Positions 12,656 through 23,421 are shown, counted from the stretch's first letter. The stretch: DNA of 64,000 nt from Raphanus sativus (GCF_000801105.2 NC_079513.1:22040273-22104272), one strand, 5' to 3'. The notes: generated by a model from the sequence alone, not told the origin. A program made the numbers and translations.

Positions 12656-13282
12656 TTGTTTTTTTTTTGTAGAGTAATTTTTGCGAAGGAAGGAGGAATT
12701 GAATGCGTCTTCTTCTTCAGAATCGTGAGTAGGGTTTTTGTTTATTTTATTTTACTAGATTTATATACGGGCTGTGTGATGACGACATTTGGAGAAAACG
12801 GTGGACCTCACGCTACAACGACTTGTTTAGGTGTCGTTTCCAAGTGTGACCGCTCATTAATTATCTTATTTTCGTTTGCTTAACTAAAATCCCATTTACC
12901 AGTTTTGACAAGAAAATTATGACATTTAACCATAAAGATTATTTATTTTCTTACTGCTCAATTAGTTTCAAAAACAAAATTCTGATTTGACCAAAAAAGG
13001 TTATGGTAAATAAAACTAAAAGATTTGTTAGCTTTTTAGTTTAGTTTAGAACATGTATTTTCTAGGGATATTAGATTTGTGATGAAAAAAAACAAACAAG
13101 ATCTCTTCTCCACCGACGTTTTTTTGTCTGCTATATTGTAGATTTGCAGACCCATGTGTGCTACGCACGACGGTCTACAATAAATATGCCCATTCTATAA
13201 TCAGAAAGACCTTTTTTTAACCATATAATCAGAAATATTTATTCGGAAGTCAGTGTGATATTGAATTTAATATTCTCTTGTC
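12145..13282. other. Fimbrin 5' leader and promoter region, then AT-rich spacer
   Basis: 12145-12580 contains the probable 5' leader, which is interrupted by intron-like AT-rich sequence. 12601-12652 is an uninterrupted GA microsatellite. From 12720 the DNA is AT-rich and no gene is supported. Confidence 0.45.
12593..12652 (+). repeat. GA dinucleotide microsatellite
   Basis: About 28 uninterrupted GA units in the promoter or leader region of the intact fimbrin gene. GA/CT runs are common in plant 5' leaders and bind GAGA-type BBR/BPC factors; any role here is an inference. Confidence 0.85.
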
Positions 13283-13526
13283 TTTTTTTTTTCAACATCT
13301 GGATCGATTATTATCGGTTAATTATGCTATTACAATGATGAGAATATTACAAAGACGATTATACAGCTTCGATGGTACGCCTTGCACCAAGTTGAAGATC
13401 TCCTGTAATCCGTTTCTCCATAAGCTGCATAAATTTGGTATTTTCTGGGGTTTGAACCCCAGACCTCCGGATGTAGAAGTATTACATGAACCATTAATCA
13501 AACCATTGGACCAAGGGGGCTTCCAC
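13283..13526 (-). mobile_element. tRNA-derived SINE with 14-bp target-site duplication
   Basis: On the reverse strand the element opens with a box-A-like stretch (TTGGTCCAATGGTTTGA) and a perfect box-B-like GGTTCAAACCCC about 50 bases further, then a tRNA-unrelated body, and ends in an A-run (the T-run at 13283-13292 on the plus strand). It is flanked by a perfect 14-bp direct repeat, AATATTCTCTTGTC, at 13269-13282 and 13527-13540. Head, tail and duplication are all as expected for a SINE mobilised by LINE machinery. It resembles Brassicaceae SINEs; the family name is not assigned. Confidence 0.85.
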
Positions 13527-13540
13527 AATATTCTCTTGTC

Positions 13541-15593
13541 AAAATATATTTTCTTTGTTTATCTACTGATTTACTGTTTTAGACTTTTTGAGTTCCGTGG
13601 GCTTCATCTGGGCTTCAGTCTAGTTTCGTGTGGATTCTAATTAATGGGTTCTCTAATGATGGGTAATTGTAATCTCTTGCTACAACTAAAATTTATATGC
13701 AAATATTTTTTCGAAAAAAAAACAAGCTACGATAGATAGTAATGTACTAGGTATCATTTTGCTTTGTGATAAATATGTTGTACGTTTTCAATAAAGAACA
13801 GAGTGATTTTTTGTTATATATTTATAACAGAAAGCCATACTAATAAATATAAATAATTTAAAACCAGATGCATATAGAAGGATACAAAAAAATGAATGGT
13901 CCTAAAAGGCTAAAAGTATATACCAAAGTTTTAGTTGAAGATTTTTTTTTGTAAATTAGGTTTTAGTTTTTGTTTAAGATTGAGATTAACAAAATAACTC
14001 CAATTTTTTTTACTATAAACAACTTTACAACCTTCTACAATTGAAATGACTGAGTGTAGACTTTTAAATCGTAACCACCAAAGGAACAATAGAAATGAAA
14101 GGGAAAATAATAAAATAAACAAAATAATATGAATGAAAAAGAATTATTGTTTTTCTTAAATTTGATAAAGAATATTGTTGTTCTATGATTCTTTTAAGGA
14201 TGAAGGAACCATGTATAAAAATATTTCTAATGATGTAATTTAAAAAAAAAAAGAGTTTACTATAGTCATTCAAGAGACACATTTTTGTGGCGTTGTTATT
14301 AAAATAAAGTCCACATTTTATAATGGTGGACTTCTAAGGTACAAAACAATGGTGATGATTGGTTCGACTCTAACTTTAAAAATTTAGTTTTAAAAATTTA
14401 GACGTAAATAAATTGATTGAAATTTTAAAATTATTATTGTGGATTTTTTTGAGAAATTTTTGTTATAGTTAAATTTTTGTAGTTGTAAGTTATAGCATGT
14501 AGATATTTTCAAAAACAAATATGTAATTTATAAATAAAATAATTATTTTATCAATTAAATAGTTTATATTAATATTTTTATTAACTATCAAATTTATTGT
14601 TATTTAAAATGTGATATTTAAATAACATTTATGTTATTTAAAACATTTCAATCATTTTAAGAACTCCCAAAATTAAATTAAATATTTATAAATGTTTTTA
14701 ATTATGATTATCTAATTTATTTGATATTATAGATCTTTTTTATTTTACAGATTTTACAGTCTATAAAAAAACTTTAGGTTTTTTACCAAAAATACATAAG
14801 AAAAATGTTTACTTTAATTTCTTTATTATAGCTTTAAAAATAAAATTAAAGTATGATTGATAGAAATCTATAGAAACTTGATGTAGGTTTTGAATTTTAA
14901 AAATAAAATTACAACTGATTGTTAAAGTTTAGTGATTTAAAAATAAATAAGCTAAAGTAAGAAAATAAAACCCAACCAATCACCCATGAAAAAAAAAAAA
15001 TCCAATCCATATAAGTTACTAATATACGAAGGGTGCTTGTGATTACCGCAACCACTAGTCCACTGCTATTGCCTACTGCTGACACAGCTGATTGAACCAA
15101 AAGAGTAACAAATTTTGACACAAAAAAATGTAAAATTGTTGTAGTGAAAAGTCCGATACTCTAAAAAGGTTAAAATCCGGTTAGATTTAGAATTTTAATA
15201 ACTGTCTTACTAACCCTGTGTTTTTCTTCACATTGGGCATAGACATCATCGGTAACTATTAATACAAAATCTTCAATATGAATCTTACTAACATTTTTAT
15301 TACTCGTAAAGAGGAAGAGAACAAAAGATTGTGTTAGAAAAAAAAGAGGAAACCCTGTCATTCACCGCCCCGGATACTAGGCATGGAATGCAAGTAAACC
15401 TTTCAGGAATTTGTCCGTTTTCTTCACACATCTCAACTCGAATGACTTATTATGATTACATCACCCAGGCATAATCTACGTTACGCTCTTAATTACTACC
15501 ACCTTTCAGTTATTTGCTCTATTATAACAAGCCCATGGTAGAAGATTTAATGATTTCACGAGTAAAGTCCACAGGGAGAGGACCAGAGAGAAA
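13541..15593. other. AT-rich spacer
   Basis: Very AT-rich, with many A- and T-runs between 14400 and 14900. No protein, RNA gene or element ends recognised. The last 100 bases hold the promoter of the LTP-like copy, with a TATA-like TATAAC at 15523-15528. Confidence 0.5.
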
Positions 15594-16020
15594 ATGGGTA
15601 ACAACGATGCCAGAATCCTTACGCAATTTTCAGTTCTTGCAATGGTTCTAGTCGCTGTAATAATGGTAATTAAAAGAAGTCACAAGCCTTACTGTTTGCA
15701 AAATCGACACAAACGATATGCAGAAATGTCGTCCAGCCGTCACTGGAAACAACCCGCCGCCTCCAGTCAACGAGTGCTGCGTAGTGGCCAAATCCGCTGA
15801 TCTTGCTTGCTTTTGCAGATACAAGTTTTATCTCCCAATCTTAGGAATTGATCCATCTAAAGTCGCGGCTCTTGTAGCCAAATGTGGCGTTACAACAATC
15901 CCTCGTAATTGCCGTGGTATAATAAACACATATATTTATATTGTATGTTTTCATGTGGTTATTGGGTTATTAGGATCTCGAAAATAAAGTGTGTAACGTT
16001 TTGTCTTTGCGCAGCTTGAA
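15594..16020 (+). pseudogene. Eight-cysteine lipid-transfer-like protein, frameshifted copy
   Basis: The ATG at 15594 opens a signal-peptide-like frame (MGNNDARIL then hydrophobic residues). The mature part continues in another frame from about 15695: VCKIDTNDMQKC, PPPPVNECC, FCRYKF, LVAKCG and RNC supply all eight cysteines of the LTP/2S-albumin fold. Compared with the intact neighbour at 16831, the segment between signal peptide and first Cys is about 7 bases longer, which breaks the frame. A 3' intron like the neighbour's (donor near 15916, acceptor near 16014) would give a short final exon ending in TGA. It is probably a recently disabled duplicate; an unannotated upstream splice could rescue it. 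Confidence 0.65.
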
Positions 16021-16755
16021 GAACTGAGCTTGAAACAGGTCTCTATGGTTCTGTCAGAGAGTTGGCTGGATCCTGTTCTGCATCTGAATTTGTTAAGTTT
16101 TTTAGTGTTCTGATCCAAATAAATCACAAATCTGTAATGATTTTCTATAAACCTTGTGTATATAGAAAAAAAACACATGTTCAATATATTAACGAAAATA
16201 GTAAAGCAGTACTTTTCTTTTCTTGACTAGTCAAATAGCACTATCCACCCATCACGGCTTTCCCTGAGGAGAACCAAACGCAAAGACTGTTTTTTTTCTT
16301 GGTCAACTACGCAAAGACTGTTTACTTTTCATGAATCATAGGGAACTGGAGTTAGGCAACTTTCTCTATCTCTGTTTCTGGTATTGTGACCTCTGACTTG
16401 AAACCGCCTATGCTTAGCAGATAGATCACGAAGACAGAGACCTGTTGTTACATATGACAAGACAATATTTTGATCTTTTATTTGTAACACAATATTTTGA
16501 TCTTTGTACAATAATCTGTGACTTTTCTTTTTGGTTACAAAGACCAAAACCCATTTGGTCACGTGCATGAGCAAGTTATTTCATTAACCATAGGGAGACA
16601 TGTTCATGAAACTAAGGTCTCCCACATTTGTCCATTTGCGTACAAGTTCTCGACGTCTACGGCACTGAGTCTTCACTAAATAGACCGTGACATGACTGAT
16701 GACTACGTTTTACCAACTTTTGTAATTTACGTTTTACAAACATCTCACGTAGCAT

Positions 16756-16761
16756 TATAAG
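16756..16761 (+). promoter_or_regulatory. TATA box of the LTP-like gene
   Basis: TATAAG lies 70 bases before the ATG at 16831, with TCACGT about 10 bases upstream. The spacing suits a short 5' leader. Confidence 0.5.
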
Positions 16762-16830
16762 AAGCTCATTAGATTTAAGGATTTAACGATAGAGTTGAGA
16801 TAGAGAGTGAAAAAAAATTAAAAGAAACAA

Positions 16831-17221
16831 ATGGGTAAGAACAATACCACAATCCTCATCATTGCGATGGTTTTAACCGCGGCAATGATGATGGAAGACG
16901 CTAAGAGTTATCCTCTATGCAACACCGACACAAACGACTTGCAGAAATGTTCTCCAGCTGTAACTGGAAACAGCCCGCCACCTCCGGGACCCGACTGCTG
17001 CGCAGTGGCTAGATCCGCTAATCTTGAATGTCTCTGCCCGTATCTCTCTCTGTCCGGGATTGACCCTTCAAAAATCAAGTCTGTTCTGGCCAGTTGTGGC
17101 GTGGGCAATCCTTCCTGTTTGTCATGGTAAGAATCAAAGTACCATTAAAATATTGGAAACTGGTTGAGTAAAGAGAGATAGTTACGTTTATTATGTTTGT
17201 TTTTTTTCCCTAACACGCAGA
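16831..17221 (+). CDS. Secreted eight-cysteine LTP/2S-albumin-like protein
   Basis: Exon 1 is 16831-17126 and the last coding base is 17221. The intron (17127-17220, GT-AG) splits the stop codon: TG before the intron and A after it form TGA, giving 98 residues. Unspliced RNA would instead read one extra Trp and then TAA. The protein has a signal peptide (about residues 1-26), then C-x8-C...CC...C-x-C...C...C, the eight-cysteine pattern of the bifunctional inhibitor/lipid-transfer/seed-storage superfamily, with a Pro-rich loop PPPPGP before the CC pair. It resembles the small LTP-like genes around Arabidopsis At5g55410-At5g55460. It is likely exported and may bind lipids; the ligand is unknown. 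Confidence 0.85.
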
Positions 17222-18624
17222 TTCAAGAACTGAGCTGGACACAGGCGCAGAGTTTGTCTCGACTTGAGAAGTCTAAAAAGTTATGATTATGTCTTTTGGC
17301 GTTGTGATTCAAATAAATTTGCCAAAAAATAAAAATAAAAAAAAATAAATTGCCCAAGTTTGCACTTATTTTCAGTCGGCCTTTGTAATGTAGTGTTAAA
17401 TCCAAATTTGATTTAACATCTACGTCCTTTTGGATTTGTGTTTCAAATAAATCATGTTTGAAGTAAGGTTTGAAATTTGTTTGAACAATTCATGGTATTT
17501 CAACAACCATCACTCTTAACCTGAAGATAACAAATTAATTGACCTAAAAGAAAATTAATTGACCTACAAATAGTTACAATTAATCAATAAATCATTCTAT
17601 TACAAAAAAGCTCAACCAATTGCAAGAAGAAGAAATAAAAACCAATGTTCATTACCAAGGTGATTGGTCTGGATTGCTACAGCCACGAATGTGTTTCTGC
17701 GCGGGGAATGCGACTGTTTCTTTTGCTCATCTTTGGATGATATCATGCCATTAGCCAATGAGCCCTGATGACTCAGTGACCAACGACGCCACGTGTGATC
17801 ATGAAGAACATGTTATGGGACCCGCCTTACTTTCAATCAATCATTCACCACCATCTCAACCAAGAAAAATGCTCTGCTTTAGCGTTAATATAGCGCCGAG
17901 TGATAATTATCCATTTTAATCAATTTTTTTTCTAATAATCGTAAGTTTTTTTTTTGGGTGCAAACAATAATCGTAATTTACAGAAAAGAAACAATAAATG
18001 AGTTCTAGTTATTTTGAGATCATATATTCAGCCAGCATTAAACGGTGGGGTTAGTGGTTGTGACTGGTGGTTGGCTGTTTTTCCCTATGCTGATAAGGAA
18101 GGGCATGATGATGGAGAGACTTGCTAACGAGGCCTTGTTTGTCAACGATCTAACCGGACTAATCCGATCAGGCTTTTTGATTGATTTATGTTAAAAGAAT
18201 TAGGCTATGCAATTAAATGTGTAGTGTTTGTTTCTCCTGTACTTATGCATAGAAATAAATATTTACAGAATAATCAAATTCTAATAATTGTTAAATATTC
18301 GCTTTTCGTTGTTAAACTTTAAAGTAATCTTATAATTTATACTTATGGTAAATAAATAAATAAATTGTAGTATAAAGTAACATCATAAAGTAAAGTAAAG
18401 TTTCCTTTTTTTCACAACTTTTGGCGTGGGGAATAAGTCAATTAGTAGGTATTCTCTTTAGGGTTTACAAGTCTTATAAATAGGATTGCTCCCGTTGAGA
18501 CCGAGAACCTCTTGAACTCCTGTTGAACTCAAGAACTTCAACGACAAGAAGCTTGAATTCTGTTGATCTCTAGCTCCCTTGACGTTTACGTTACTTAACC
18601 GGTAAAACAGCCGTGGTGAGAGAG
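17222..18624. other. 3' region of LTP-like gene, spacer, and leader of the Cys-tRNA synthetase pseudogene
   Basis: 17293-17314 in the 3' untranslated region is the probable source of the insertion found inverted at 19258-19279. 17400-18480 is AT-rich without a recognised gene. 18480-18624 looks like the 5' leader of the next gene. Confidence 0.45.
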
Positions 18625-20880
18625 ATGGAGTTGAAACTATACAACACTCTAACGCAGCAAAAGGAAGTTTTCAGACCGATCAATCCCGGGAAAGTCAGAT
18701 TGTACGTCTGTGGAATCACAGCTTAGGATTTCAGCCACATCGGCCATGCTCGCGGCGGAGTTACCTTCGACGTTCTCTACAGGTATCTTCTAATTTAATT
18801 AGGGTTTTTAAAATTGAACTGAATATGTTAGGTTGATGGTTTTTGGTAAATCCGACCGATTTCAAGAAAGCATCAAAGAGTGTTGTTTGGTTATGCAGAT
18901 ACTTGGATAATTTGGGTTATGAAGTTACTTACGTCAGGAATTTCACAGATGTTGATGACAAGGTATTGTTTTTGTTTTGTTTTTTCTTGTCTTAATCTGA
19001 CACATGATGAAAATGACAAGAGAATAATCCTACTGTCTTTATCATTCAATGAATTTTTCTCTGTGGTCTGTAATGAACGTTGGTCGTCTAACCATAACAA
19101 TCTCCGCAGATAATCGAACGTGCTAATCTTAATAAAGAGAACCCGTTAGAGTTGAGCAATCGTTTTGTCGAAGAGTATTTGGTTGATATGGGTTCTCTTC
19201 AGTGCCTCCTTCCCACCCACCAGCCTCGTGTCAGCGACCATATCGATCATATTATTAATTTGAATCACAACGCCAAAAGGTACGCAGCCTCACATTTTGT
19301 GTACGATGATGAGGATGATCCAAATGATTAACTAATCTCCTGGTTACAGATCCTTGAGAATGGTTTCGGTTATGCTGTGGAAGGAGGCGATGTGTTCTTC
19401 TCTGTCGACAAATCACAAAACTATGGTAAGTTGTCTGGTCAGCTGCTGGAACATACACGGGCTAGTGAGAAGCGAGCTGAGGTTAATTCGAGGGCTGGTG
19501 AGAAGCGAGATGAGCTTAATTCGAGAAAGCGTAACCCTGCTGATTTTGCATTATGGAAGGTTTGAGAGATTCGAAAAAGAAAAATCGTTTTTATTTTTTT
19601 TTTTTGAATTGAAAAAAAAAAAAAAAAATCGTTTTTATTAATCTATGAGTCAGCAAAATTGATGACTGATGATGAACAGTATTTTTTTTTTTTTTTTTTT
19701 TTTGCTAAATTTTGTGTTTAATATTGTTTGTAGCCTGTAAAACCTAATGAGCCGAGTTGGGAGAGCCCGTGGGGTCGAGGAAGACCGGGATGGCACATAG
19801 AGTGCAGTGCCATGAGTGCTCACTATCTATCCCCGAGATTTGACATTCACGGTGGTGGTGCAGATTTGATATTCCCACACCATGAGAACGAGCTTGCTCA
19901 GACGTGTGCTGCATGTGAGCATGGTGGTGTTAATTACTGGTTGCATAACGGTCATCTCACAATCAATAACGAGAAGATGGCAAAATCAAAGAAAAACTTC
20001 AAAACAATCAGACAAGTATGTTTTCATATTTGTTCCCAAGGCAATTATTGTAACTGAATGTTTTTGATAATTTTTTGGTTACAATCTGGTGTAGATAACA
20101 GAAAGTTACCATCCATTGGCTCTGAGGCACTTTTTGTTGAGTGTACACTACCGCTCTCCTCTGAACTTCTCACCGTCAAAGCTAGACAGCTCCTCAGAAC
20201 TTTTGTATTATGTTTATCAGGTGCAGTTTTTATTAGCCGTGATTTTATTTTATTTTATTTTATTTTAATCAGTTCTATCTCTAACCTGTGTGAACTTTGT
20301 AATTTACTAGACATTGCAAGATCTTGATGACGCCCTCTTGCCATACCGAGAGGCAATATCCGAAGACGGTGGAAAAGCTGAACCGACTTCAGAAGCCAAA
20401 GTCATCATTACCAATCTCAAAAGTGAGTTTGACGCAAAGATGTCAGACGATTTGAATACTGCCCATATACTAGAGGGTGACTACGACCGTGCGTTGAAAT
20501 TCATCAACGCTTCCATCGGCAAGCTCGAGAAAATGAAGAAGAAAGAGAGCATGTCACTGCTTGTGTCACTTGTCGAGACTGAGAGAGCAGCCAGGAAAGT
20601 TCTCGAAGTGCTTGGTTTGCTCACTACCCTGAGCTATGCCGAGATTTTGAAAGAGATGAAACAAAAGACACTATCAAGAGCAGGATTGAGCGAAGAAGAC
20701 GTTTCACAAATAATACAAGAAAGGATGATGGCGCGGAAGAACAAAGAGTTCGAGAAAAGTGATCAGATTAGAGCAGAACTGACAGTTAAAGGAATAGCTT
20801 TGATGGATATTGCTGGCAAAGAACCCGTGTGGAGGCCATGCTTACCTTCTCATTCTCAGCCTAGTTCCAGCGACGACTAA
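18625..20880 (+). pseudogene. Cysteinyl-tRNA synthetase, disrupted copy
   Basis: Seven exons are recognisable: 18625-18782, 18899-18962, 19110-19279, 19350-19559, 19734-20015, 20095-20220 and 20311-20880. Class I CysRS landmarks are present: YVCGITA and SHIGHAR (HIGH motif) in exon 1, [10 protein letters not shown] and HHENE zinc/active-site region in exon 5, and a KMSKS-like loop read as KMAKS. Two disabling lesions are seen. The Tyr codon between GITA and DFSHIGH is TAG (18724-18726, codon 34). Exon 3 ends with extra DNA that makes it 8 nt too long for the frame of exon 4. Exon 4 also has an 11-residue in-frame duplication ([22 protein letters not shown]). The rest is remarkably intact. Arabidopsis has several cytosolic CysRS genes, so loss of this copy would be tolerated. 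Confidence 0.85.
19258..19279 (-). repeat. 22-bp insertion matching the LTP 3' region in inverse
   Basis: The reverse complement of 19258-19279 equals 17293-17314 over 22 bases. It sits exactly where exon 3 of the CysRS pseudogene departs from the family sequence, so it looks like a templated filler insertion copied from about 2 kb away. Confidence 0.6.
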
Positions 20881-21082
20881 GCAAAAAGAACATTATCTTC
20901 ATCTCATTATCTTTTGGTTAATACTCTTTCTTTATTACTAGAGTTGTTCAAAAGGACCTCATTACTTGTTGCTGTTTTTGTTTGTATCTGAATTTTTCAC
21001 AATGACAATTTTATATCAATTGTAACTGTATATGTTACTGTGGATATTTTCTCTAGTGCCGAACATGATTTAGATTGTTCAC
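20881..21082. other. 3' flank of CysRS pseudogene
   Basis: Presumed 3' untranslated region with AT-rich sequence; no other feature seen. Confidence 0.4.
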
Positions 21083-21091
21083 AATGACAAG

Positions 21092-22295
21092 GGAAAAACG
21101 GCCAATTCCACCGTCTTTGACTTCTTCATTGTTTTCATACACAAACTATTGGATCAAGCCAAAAGCATTATGAAGTAATTTTTATTTTGAATTTCCCACA
21201 TGAATTTTTCCAATCTGGTCAATTACTACATAACATGAATCAATTTTGGTTTAATTGCTGATGTGGTGCTTACGCGGATGCCATGTAGGAAATTGGGTTA
21301 ATTCGGTTTGACGTTTGTCCAATTTTTTTAAATCGAGTAGTACAAAACGACGTCGTTTTGATATTTAAAAAAAAGTTTTCAAGGCGGATCTAATCCTAGA
21401 ACTTAGAGTTATTCGCGGAGTGTTCAACCACTAGACTAATTATATTTTCAACTATTACATTCCATTACAATAATACTTGAACTAAATATTTTCGACAAGA
21501 AAACTCACGTCTATGAGAATAAAATAGATTAAAAAAAGTTTAAAACATATTTGCTTCATCTCCTTCGATTCAAGATCGTCTCAAATGAATCTCTCTCCAG
21601 TAACAAATATCTTCGTCAAAATCACCAACTAATTATTTGCTTCTCCGTCTTTCTTTGATTGAGACTTGAGTGTGACTGTATCACGGAAGAAAATGAGTTG
21701 AATGTAAATTTGGGGGTGGATTTCTTTCCTGGGTGTTCTACGTGCGATTCATTGAAGAATTGAAGGAGAAACAATGGCTAAAGTAAAAAGGGAGATGGTG
21801 GTGGCATGCATGACTTGTTCCTTCTGCGACAATCTCCTCCGTGACGCCACCACCATCTCTGAGTGCCTTCACACCTGTTCGTTCTTATTTATAATATTTA
21901 GTTCAAGTATTATTGTAATGGAATATAATCGTTGGAAGTTTAATTAGTCTAGTGATTGAGGACTTCTTTGAAGAACTCTAAGTTTAGGTTCGATCCTCCA
22001 TGATAATGAATTTTGTTAAAATATCAAAACGACGTCGTTTTGTACTATTCGATTTAAAAAAATGGACAGTTGTCAAACCGAATCAAACCAATTTCCTATA
22101 TAGCGTCCACGTAAGCACCACATCAGCAACTAAACCGAAATTGATTCTGGTTATGTAGTAATTGACCAGATTAAAAAAGTTAATGTGAGAATTTCAAAAT
22201 AAAAATTAATTCATGATGCTTTTGATTTGATCCAATAATTTGTGTATAAATATAATGGAGACTCTAAGTTTATGGTGGAATTGATCGTTTTCTCC
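21092..22295 (+). mobile_element. Pack-MULE carrying a DRIP-type RING E3 ligase exon
   Basis: Long terminal inverted repeats of about 400 bp (21092-21490 and 21890-22295) begin GGAAAAACGGCC and GGAGAAAACGATC, both followed by AATTCCACC. They are flanked by a perfect 9-bp duplication, AATGACAAG, at 21083-21091 and 22296-22304, the size made by Mutator-like transposases. No transposase is present. The middle holds foreign gene sequence on the plus strand: a probable 5' leader (about 21560-21773) and a coding start at 21774 reading MAKVKREMVVAC, then the CxxC pair and LLRDATTISECLHT. This matches my memory of the first exon of Arabidopsis DRIP1/DRIP2 (DREB2A-interacting RING E3 ligases), ending at a GT donor. 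Confidence 0.88.
21774..21879 (+). pseudogene. Captured DRIP-like RING finger exon 1 fragment
   Basis: The ATG at 21774 opens about 35 codons with the first zinc ligands of a C3HC4 RING (Cys residues of MTCSFC and ECLH). The reading frame is open up to a probable splice donor after CACACCT. Without the following exons the RING cannot fold, so it is a gene fragment inside the Pack-MULE. The open frame, with conservative differences from DRIP, suggests capture was not ancient. Confidence 0.75.
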
Positions 22296-22304
22296 AATGA
22301 CAAG

Positions 22305-22645
22305 TATACTATCTAGTTATGCGATTTTGGTTTTCCGAAACTGAACCGAAATGTTGGTTTTCGGTTAACCAAACAAAATTAAAATAATTCAGAGATTAAC
22401 CGGATAACATTTTGGTTTGGTTGAGTTCAGGTTATCGGATTCAAACCGAAATTTGTTTTAAAATAAAAAAAATTGAAAATACGGTTTAAATCGGGTATTT
22501 CGGTTAAATTTGGCTAATAACGGTCGAGTTTCGATATAAACCGGTTTAGTTTCGGTATAATTATTTATTTTTGTGAACGGGAAAAAGGAAACTCACTGAT
22601 TGGATTACATCTGAATTGAATCACGACGGATTCGCAGATCCTCCG
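22305..22645. other. Spacer rich in ACCGAA/TTCGGT motifs; 5' leader of the PIG-Y gene
   Basis: 22320-22560 is low-complexity DNA with repeated CCGAAA, AACCGG and TTCGGT words, a widespread repeat type in crucifer spacers; similar text occurs at 45680-45840, 46180-46320 and 47260-47300. The last 80 bases are probably leader. Confidence 0.45.
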
Positions 22646-22912
22646 ATGAAGCATCCTGGACAGCCGACGACGATGACGGGAGAGTTATTCTGGGGATACT
22701 TCTTCGTGATAATTGGCTCCCTATCATTCTTCGGATTCGTCTTCGCAGTCATGGCTTCGACTCTGTTTCCGCTCTCACAGAATCATTTAAACCAAGGTGG
22801 TCTGAAGAATGAAAGGTACTACTACTGCTTCTTGGTTCCCTTGACTCTTCCTGTCATAACCGTTGCCGTCTACTTTCACTGGCTTAGCATGAAGCTCTTC
22901 AAGCACGCCTGA
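22646..22912 (+). CDS. PIG-Y-like subunit of the GPI-GlcNAc transferase
   Basis: ATG at 22646 gives 88 residues (MKHPGQPTTMTGELFWGYFF...). Two hydrophobic helices are visible, about residues 13-36 and 57-78. The C-terminal part (CFLVPLTLPVITVAVYFHW then MKLFKHA) lines up with the C-terminus of human PIG-Y, which has LLLPITIPV and ends MGIKLFRHN. PIG-Y is a small ER membrane subunit of the complex that transfers GlcNAc to phosphatidylinositol, the first step of GPI anchor synthesis. The ATG was chosen as the first in-frame Met; the frame upstream is open but has no ATG. The gene has no intron in the coding part. Confidence 0.75.
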   Translation: MKHPGQPTTMTGELFWGYFFVIIGSLSFFGFVFAVMASTLFPLSQNHLNQGGLKNERYYYCFLVPLTLPVITVAVYFHWLSMKLFKHA

Positions 22913-23421
22913 TATGACATCCCCGTTACTTAGTAGTGAATATCTTTCTTTAGAATTTATGATTTTCAATTTCACTCTCTCGCTTGATGAATCCTAATTT
23001 GATGCATTCTTCTAGAGTGTTGATGTATTCAGATGAAATTAGATTGTTCAATAATTTCCTTGTGATTTACTGCAAAATTAGGGCTTGTGTATGCAAAACA
23101 GATGGAATCTGTTTATGCTCAGTCCATTTGATTTATAAATGCAAAGAGTGACCTTTTGAATTAATTTATTGTCGGCTTAGAACTCACATGAATGACGGTG
23201 TAAGACAAAAACTAATATTACGAGGTTTCAGGCTTCCTTAAACCCAATTAAGAATGAGGTTCTGGAATAAACGCCTTCTACTTGCTACTGCTAAGTTTTG
23301 AAGTAAGAAGATTATGAAGTAGCATACAAATTACAGGTTTGGTCCAGTGGCTGAGTATTTGTCATCTTGTGGACAATGTTGAAACAATCATCTGATGTAT
23401 GTTTTGACTGATTGCTGGTTT
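22913..23421. other. Convergent 3' regions of PIG-Y-like gene and GEX1
   Basis: Contains the 3' untranslated regions of the two convergent genes; no other feature recognised. Confidence 0.4.

Noticed and set aside
22616..22645. Upstream extension of the PIG-Y-like frame
   Set aside because: It starts with TTG and has no ATG; the first Met at 22646 is the better start.
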